This document shows, one piece after another, positions 31,899 through 38,253 of a DNA stretch of 38,253 nt. Below the pieces are notes generated by a model, which was not told where the DNA came from, made no database searches, and worked only from the letters and a program-made list of their open reading frames with translations. The stretch covers positions 620,834-659,086 of the forward strand of contig NW_014577061.1 in assembly GCF_000485595.1 (NCBI RefSeq), written 5' to 3'. The stretch is from Priapulus caudatus. Lineage: Eukaryota; Priapulida; Priapulimorpha; Priapulimorphida; Priapulidae. The position numbers and the translations under genes were made by a program. Position 1 is the first letter of the stretch. The number at the start of each line of letters is the position of its first letter.

Positions 31899-33100
31899 GA
31901 CCTCCCACACGTCGCACAATTCTGGCGCTACCATGAGTCCCTCTACTTCTCGCATGGCATGGTGATGTTTGATGATTGCGTCGTCGTTTCGCCAGCACTT
32001 CGCCGCCATGTCCTCGACAACCATCATGCTGCACACCAAGGCCAGTCATCGATGGAGCGTGCGCCAGGGCGATTGTCTTCTGGCCAGGGATAACGCTCGA
32101 CATCGGTAACGCTAAGGCAAACTGCGACGACTGCAACAGAAACGCCCCATCGCAAGCAAGTCTCCCGTCGACGCCGGCACACCCGCCTACAGTTCCTTTC
32201 GAAGCTGTGGTGGCGGACTACTTCAATTTCGCCGGTCGTCACTATCTCGTCATTGCCGACCGCCTCTCGGGATGGGTCGAGATCTTTGCCACTCCATCCG
32301 GCTCGAAGCAAGCCAGTGCCCAAGGGCTGGTGGACCGCCTCAGGAACTTCATGGCCATCTTCGGCGTTCCGGAAGAGCTGTCAACTGATGGAGGACCAGA
32401 GTTTGCTGCCTCGACCACTGGAGACTTCCTACGAGGTTGGGGTATTAAGCACCGGATATCATCCGCCTACTACCCGCAGTCGAATGGCAGGGCGGAAGTA
32501 GCCGCCAAGTCGGCCAAGCGTCTTCTCAAATCAAACACTAATTTGGCGGGCCTCTTGGACAGCGACCGCTTCCTCCGAGCCATTTTGCAGCTCAGGAACA
32601 CACCCGACCTGGACTGTGGCAAGTCACCAGCAAAGATCGTGTTTGGGAGACCCCTTCGCAACACCCTGTTGTTTGCAAAGCGTCTCCAGAAGTTTGGCGA
32701 CACCGTCCACCTTGCGTCAGATGTCCATCCGTCGTGGCGGGAAGCCTGGGCGGCCAAGGAAACTGCCCTACGTGACCGATTTGTTCGTCAGTCCGACGCA
32801 TTAAACGCCCGGTCCTGGAATCTCCCACTGCTCTAGGTTGGAGACCGGGTGTTCGTTCAAAATCAGATAGGGAATTCACCGAAGTGATGGGACAAAACGG
32901 GCGTTGTCGTTGAGAAGGGCGACCACGACCAGTACGTCATCAAAGTCGCCGGATCAGGCCGCCTCACCACCCGCAGCAGGAAGTTCCTACGTCGTTTCCG
33001 CCCCGTCATGGAGACAGGCAAGGATCAAGACTTCCAGGATGCTACACTGCCACCCACTGATCACAACCCGCCTCTCATCCCTCTTCTGACAGTGCCATAG
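31899..33100 (+). pseudogene. Decayed integrase and C-terminal tail
   Basis: The zinc-binding part is split by a frame change near 32035 (H-side in one frame, CDDCNR in another). The catalytic core keeps Asp 32216, Asp 32387 and Glu 32495, an exact D,D-35-E spacing. Stops at 32834 and 32885 interrupt the C-terminal region. A GACDR-like repeat-rich tail follows to about 33340. Confidence 0.85.
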
Positions 33101-33416
33101 TCGCTGCCAGTACCACGGCGACCAGAGCACAACGACCTGAGCATGGCGAACCGCCTCCAGCACCCCGTCGGCCAGAGCACGGCGAACCGCCTCCAGCGCT
33201 GAGTAGACAAGAGCAGGACGCGCCTCCTGACGTCGCTGACCCGATTCCGACACATCAACCTCAGACATTTCGTCGAATAGAGCGCAGCACCCCTGCCGAA
33301 GGTCGCCGATCCACCTCCAGCTACCCGTCAATCGCAGCGGAACGCTAGAGCGCCAAGAGAATATGTTCCAGAGACTGGACAGTAGACATGAGTTTGCAGC
33401 TTATAAGCTACAAACT

Positions 33417-33425
33417 AGGGGGGGA
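33417..33425 (+). other. Polypurine tract of the LTR element
   Basis: AGGGGGGGA lies directly before the 3' LTR, where plus-strand DNA synthesis is primed in this class of element. Confidence 0.8.
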
Positions 33426-33537
33426 TGTGGAGTTGTGATATTGTTGTGTTACATGTTTCCGTTCTCTTTTTCTTTCAGTGTCGTTGAACATTCTAGAACA
33501 TATTTATTATGTGACACAGAACGAGTCATTCTTTACA
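33426..33537 (+). repeat. 3' LTR (112 bp)
   Basis: TGTGGAGTTGTG...TTTACA, ending in CA. It is followed at once by a GT run. Confidence 0.87.
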
Positions 33538-33541
33538 TGTG

Positions 33542-33598
<57 letters not shown>

Positions 33599-33620
33599 TG
33601 TGTGTGCTTGTGTGTACAGC
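33538..33620. repeat. GT microsatellite (distal half)
   Basis: An almost pure GT run, the continuation of the tract at 28696-28823 beyond the retrotransposon. Confidence 0.9.
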
Positions 33621-33825
33621 ATATAGGCCTATATTTATGCATTTACGCATGACCTTTAGATGTACCAATAACTGTAATGTGCAATAAAACGGATAACTGG
33701 ATCATTTTAGATTACGCTAGCTATGTCAACTTGTGCTATATATTATAATATATCTTACGGACATGCAAGTCCGTGCTATACCGGCATGCCAACTCATACG
33801 TGGATTGGACTGGTTACTTTAGTCA

Positions 33826-33864
33826 TAGATATAGAATACAGATTACATCTGTATTCTATATCTA
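33826..33864. repeat. 18-bp perfect hairpin
   Basis: TAGATATAGAATACAGAT and its exact complement are separated by a 3-nt loop. No target duplication was recognised. Confidence 0.65.
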
Positions 33865-34372
33865 GGCTTTAGTTGTCTCTCCATTTTGGAATAGGTAATA
33901 AAAATACTAGTTAGTATTCTATTACGAATTGAAGTATAACAATATTTACTCGTAGCGATTTAGGATTAGTTGCTCGCGAACGTCGTTTGTGTACGTTTGG
34001 ATCGTATTTATTTGGCAATACTGTCCTAATACCTACATTGCTGAACCTTTTCCCAGTACTTCACAATCGAACATTCTTCTCGTACCACTCATGTGTCCCC
34101 TCGGTCTGAAATGTCATAAATAGTTATGACACCGTAAGTCTAAAATGTTATAATTTTGGAGTAGTGTCGTGCAAAGATTATGACATTTTAGGTTAATGAT
34201 ATAGTCATAATAATACAGTATAAATAGATAATGGTTCATGGTGTTTCTATCAACAACTATCAGGTAGTCGGGTTAGATATTGCTGCGTTTGTGTCCAGAA
34301 GACGACATTATACCAACGTTGCTCTGAGTGAGCTGATGGCAGTGATGCAGCAATTTCAGTTACTGTGTACAG
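33865..34372. other. AT-rich upstream region of PIPOX
   Basis: Non-coding sequence with a repeated ATGTCATAA/ATGTTATAA/ATGACATTTTA series (34105-34190). No exon or promoter element is clear. Confidence 0.4.
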
Positions 34373-34575
34373 CTGCAGGGCCGGACCGGGAAATATAGCG
34401 CGAAATATAGCCCCCCAGTCAGGCCACTTTTTAAGCGGGGGACTGGGGGTCCCGGGACTCCCCCACCAGGAAAATTAATTAAATGTAACATTATTTTTTT
34501 GGGGGCAGGCCACTTAGCAGGCCAGGCCAACGGGAAAACTCCCGGTGCTCCCGATCGCCAGTCAGGCCCTGCATG
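34373..34575. mobile_element. hAT-type MITE just upstream of PIPOX
   Basis: Ends CTGCAGGGCCGGAC and, inverted, CATGCAGGGCCTGAC. GTGTACAG is repeated exactly on both sides (34365-34372, 34576-34583), the 8-bp duplication expected of hAT. It is 203 bp, GC-rich and non-coding, and ends 115 bp before the PIPOX ATG, so it may lie in the promoter or 5' UTR. Confidence 0.7.
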
Positions 34576-34690
34576 GTGTACAGACTACAATACTTGCGTT
34601 GTATAACTTAATATGTGCAGATAACGATTGTAACATATCTCGCGCAACATTTTCAGTTAGCGATCATTGGAACAAGAAGTGTGCAATAGA

Positions 34691-37600
34691 ATGGCGTCTT
34701 CTGCTACAGAGAAATACTATGAGTATATTGTGGTTGGCTGTGGTGGCATTGGAAGTGCAACTCTATACTGGCTGTCTACTCGTAAAGGGGTTGGTGAGTT
34801 TAAAATTTTTTATTTATTTAAAAATTTCACCCCCAGCAGATTACCAGGTAAACTGTCAGAGCCGATTTATTAATATAGCCTAGTAGGCAAATGGGGTTCC
34901 CATGTAAGAATGTAAGAGCCCCTCACAGTTCGGAAGGGATGATTTATAATAGAGAATTATAATGAAATTATAATAAAGATTAAATTGGTTACAACCCAAA
35001 AACGTCACTTGTTTGTGAGTAAAATAACAACGCATGAAATGAAATATAAGAACTAAAAACAAAACTTGAATAAAAATAGCGCATTTTATTCTTGATAATT
35101 ATTTATAGTGTGTATTCATTATTTTCAGATGTTTTAGGGCTAGAACAATTTAAACTAGGTCATGATAATGGTGGATCACAAGATTACTCTCGTATAATGT
35201 GAGCATTTATAAAATGTCTATATACGTACATGACTACTATTTACTTAATCATCAATTTCACTGCTGGTTTCTAAAAGTACATCACAAGTGTAAGGGGACT
35301 TTCATTTGAACGATTAGAGGTAAATAGTCAGCATTGTCAGCAGTTTGATTTATGGCTAAAGCACGTGTATACAGGTAAAGTAATTGATACAATTACTTGC
35401 TGAATCGTGCATACTTGTCCTTATAGTCGAATGATGTACCATGACACCAAGTATACGAAACTTGTGAAGGAAGCTTATAAATGGTATGTTAGAAATCATC
35501 GAATTCACGTAGTTAATTATTGCTAACGATAGTAAAATAATACTGCATGAATAGAATCATACAAGTGATTATCAAAGACAGGGCACGAAGGTACACAGAC
35601 CTTTTTTCGAAGTGAAATTTGACTGTTTAAAATTTAAAGTGAAAATTAATGTGAAAATTGAAGTGAAATTTGTTGTTTAAGTGCATTTAACAAATACCAT
35701 CCACAGCAAAGTGGTTATCTAACTGACGTGGCGAGTTAAACATTGTTTGTTCGCCTGAAGCTGGGAGGAGGTGGAGGCCGAATCTGGCCTGCAGATCCTT
35801 TATAAGACCGGCGGTGTGCAGTTTGCCGTGAAGGGCACGCCTGGAGAATCTGGTCTCGAGAAGTATGCAGCTGCCGCAAAGGCAGAACATATTGCGTAAG
35901 TCTCCAAATATAATCGCCGTTCTCACTGAGCGAGGTGCTATGTGTGCGGCGAGTAACACCGTTTATTATATGCCCCTGTCCGCGCACAACGCGGTGAAAC
36001 ACGCAATGGTTCATAATGTGCTCGTGCGTGCGTGCGTGCGCAAAAATTGCAGCCCCCTTATAGCGTAGACAATCGTGCATTGATATATAGCGGTTGTGTA
36101 ACGTATTGCGGTAACGAGACGTCGGCTTTTATCATCTCGATATGCCGTCGACAGTTTGTGTCCTAAAAACTTCTGCTTCTATCCATAGAGTGTGTGAGTG
36201 GTTATAGCTTCATTAGGAATCCTGCAGGTTTGAGAGGGTCTCTGGACAGCAGATAACAGCACGATTTCCTGGCTTTGCGATGGGTTCGGACGTGGTGGGC
36301 TTATACGAGCCGACAGCTGGCCTCGTGGATGCTGCCGTCGGCAATGCCACCCACATACAGCTAGCGCAGGCACACGGGGCAACGGTGATTGATTCCTGCC
36401 CCGTGCTGAAGATCGACACGCTGCCTTCTGGCGAGGCAAAGGTGCGGCTATACCTGAATAACCAATTCATACAACGTGAGGAAATGTGGTCGCATAACAA
36501 CAATATAATAGTATAGAGCGCTATGCGCTTTGTTGCCGTGAAAATTAATTGCAAATTTTAAATCTTGCTGTGCCTAAGCGTTTGTAGTAGGCTACATTTG
36601 GAGTTAGATTACGATGTTAAACAGTTGCTCGCAAGGTGAGTTAAACCAATAATAATATTTGCAAATCTCAGGGGATCTAGAGGTCAATACAGTTTGAGGC
36701 ATACTTTAGTATTAAATTTATAAATTACAAATGTAGAGATGGCTACATAATTTGTCAGTGCCGCTTCTACTTCACAGAGAAACGAGACAGTTTATAACCT
36801 ACTTACTCTTGTAACAGGTGTTCACCACCAGGGGGCAGTTCCGTTGCAGACGAGTTATCATTACTGCTGGTGCATGGATCAACAACGTTCTTGGCACTGT
36901 TGGCATTCACATTCCCGTCTCTGTGACCCAGGAGCAAGTCACCTACTTTGCTACGCCCAATATGAAACTGTACACAAAGAGCCAGTTAGTAGTTCAGTCT
37001 TCTTTCTGATTGCTGAGCACCGCCATGGTAGATGGTGCATGTAGACATTTTCTCGTTGACCTTGGCCTGTGCTTTTCTCACTTGAAAGTTATGCATTTAG
37101 AGGTGCATATATTTTTAGATCACTTTTAACTTTAATTGTTCTTGCCAATCTTGGATCCGAGTAAAGATAATAGCGAATAGATTTACTTAGCGGTCACGCT
37201 GTATGTATGGCGAATTTATGCAGGAAGAATTTCACTGCCGGGCAATTAATTACTTACAGTCGTAACAATGAACAATCGGTGCAAAACTACCGAATGCAGG
37301 TTTCCTATATTCATATATATCGGCGAGAAAGACGTGTACGGCATACCGATTCACGGCAACACTGGCATGAAGGTAGGTCTCGATGCTGATGGACCAACAG
37401 TCAGCGCAGAAACCAGATCCTTTACTCCCGACTCGAAACGTGAGCAGACGTGTCTGGACTTCGTGCGCAGATTCATGCCGAAGGTAGGCTGTATACTCAT
37501 TACAGCTTGTGCTTGAAGAAATACACTGCTAGCTGTCCCTTGTGTGAAAATGTTTGGATGAGTGGTTTGCTTCAATTTACTGTCGTTGTGCATCATTACA

Positions 37601-38195
37601 AAAGGCAGTACCAAGCAGGTTTAATTAGTTTATATTGTTCACGTGTGACTTGGAAACGAAGAAGAAAATTACGGTTTATAAGCGACTTCCTAATCCTCAC
37701 AATGATTGCATCTGGTTGACATATATAGGCAGAGGGTCCCATGCTATATAGCAAGACATGTCTGTACACCATGACGCGTGACAGACACTTTGTGGTTGAC
37801 ACCCTAGCAAGAGAGGGGAGGCATCAAATAGTAGTGTGTTGTGGAGCTGGGCACGCTTATAAGTAAGTTGTTCTCCATCTCGTAGCACAGTTGGAGCTTC
37901 TGGCATCGAATTCACAGAAATTTCGTTACACGTGTAACTTAACTTTAGCAAGTTAAACCCCTCATCACAGTTGTACAATGTTGTATATGATTTAAGGTAA
38001 TACCCATTCTAGTCTAAATAATTTATGTGTTCCAGGTTTGCATCTATACTTGGCAAAATTCTGAGCGAGTTGGCAATAGATGGCAGCACCAACTATGACA
38101 TATCCGGATTCGGTCTGCGCAGACGTGCGATAACGGATCCAACATTTAAAGCTCAGCATCACATGGCAGTAGAAGAGCAAAAATCGAAATTGTAA
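34691..38195 (+). CDS. PIPOX: Peroxisomal sarcosine/L-pipecolate oxidase (PIPOX-like), 9 exons
   Basis: FAD enzyme of the monomeric sarcosine oxidase family. PIPOX members oxidise L-pipecolate, sarcosine or L-proline in peroxisomes and release H2O2. Exons: 34691-34793, 35129-35198, 35427-35483, 35761-35895, 36228-36441, 36818-36984, 37300-37483, 37729-37862, 38036-38195. Phases match, giving 407 aa (human 390). Residues 13-21 (IVVGCGGIG) form the GxGxxG dinucleotide site. GLEQFKLGHDNGGSQDYSRI follows. ITAGAW and EKDVYGIP are family landmarks. KTCLYTMT places Cys321 at the position that bonds FAD covalently in sarcosine oxidases, followed by CCGAGHAYKF. The last three residues are SKL, a canonical PTS1. 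The exon 5 donor is taken as AAG/gtgcgg because it keeps frame into VFTTRGQF; a stronger-looking gtgagg at 36476 would break frame. Substrate preference cannot be read from sequence. Confidence 0.93.
38184..38195 (+). other. PTS1 peroxisomal targeting signal (SKL-stop)
   Basis: The final codons TCG AAA TTG TAA give Ser-Lys-Leu-stop, the consensus PEX5-recognised type 1 signal, preceded by acidic and basic residues (EEQK). It predicts import into the peroxisomal matrix and supports both the reading frame of the last exon and the PIPOX assignment. Confidence 0.9.
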
Positions 38196-38253
38196 GGCGA
38201 CTAAGTTGGAATCTAGAAAATTCCACATTAATATATGGGATCCACTGAAGATA

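Larger units (their letters stand above)
28824..33537 (+). mobile_element. Decayed Ty3/gypsy LTR retrotransposon
   Basis: Two LTRs of 110 and 112 bp bound a gag-protease-RT-RNase H-integrase order, the Ty3/gypsy (Metaviridae-type) arrangement. The element was inserted into a GT microsatellite, and flanking CGTGT/TGTGT fits a 5-bp target duplication. The LTRs differ at about eight positions plus a 2-nt indel (about 92% identical), so the insertion is old. The coding part is broken by in-frame stops, several frame changes and an apparent internal deletion before RT. It cannot encode a working polyprotein. No envelope gene is seen. The primer binding site could not be assigned. Confidence 0.92.

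Noticed and set aside
609..38195. A functional gene cluster joining the four host genes
   Set aside because: CDT1, DIPK1-like, HEATR3 and PIPOX act in unrelated pathways, lie on mixed strands and are separated by repeat-rich spacers; no sign of co-regulation.

Overview
This window is nuclear DNA from a multicellular animal. The coding regions are split by GT-AG introns, the background is AT-rich, and small DNA transposons, microsatellites and minisatellites are abundant. Four conserved animal genes can be assembled exon by exon with intron phases that agree. No bacterial operons, rRNA or CRISPR arrays are present. The style of repeats (many small inverted-repeat elements and a short-LTR Ty3/gypsy element) suggests a marine invertebrate such as a sponge or cnidarian. 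The species cannot be fixed from this sequence alone.

Layout. 1-608: a CG/CA-rich minisatellite, two small palindromic elements and the 5' flank of the first gene. 609-7533 (+): CDT1, the replication licensing factor, in 11 exons, with an N-terminal PCNA-dependent degron. Its fourth intron ends in a seven-copy minisatellite that repeats the splice acceptor, and its eighth intron holds a Harbinger-like MITE. 7534-9337: AT-rich tail-to-tail spacer. 9338-12311 (-): a DIPK1/FAM69-type ER kinase-like protein in 4 exons; its first intron holds two MITEs. 12312-14303: a 92-bp hairpin element, a 26-bp minisatellite and a long-TIR MITE. 14304-21892 (-): HEATR3 (Syo1 orthologue) in 15 exons, with a hAT-like MITE and a tRNA-derived SINE in its introns. 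21893-34690: about 12.8 kb without a recognisable host gene. It holds two larger MITEs, simple repeats, a possible solo LTR and a decayed Ty3/gypsy element that landed inside a GT microsatellite. 34691-38195 (+): a PIPOX-type flavin amine oxidase in 9 exons ending in the peroxisomal signal SKL, with a hAT-type MITE just upstream.

The four host genes act in unrelated processes: replication licensing, secretory-pathway kinase-like function, ribosomal protein import and peroxisomal amino-acid oxidation. They look like ordinary neighbours, not a functional cluster. The less ordinary content is in the repeats: the tandem array of splice acceptors in CDT1, several miniature palindromic elements flanked by exact 9-bp direct repeats, and two otherwise different TIR elements that share the same terminal motif.
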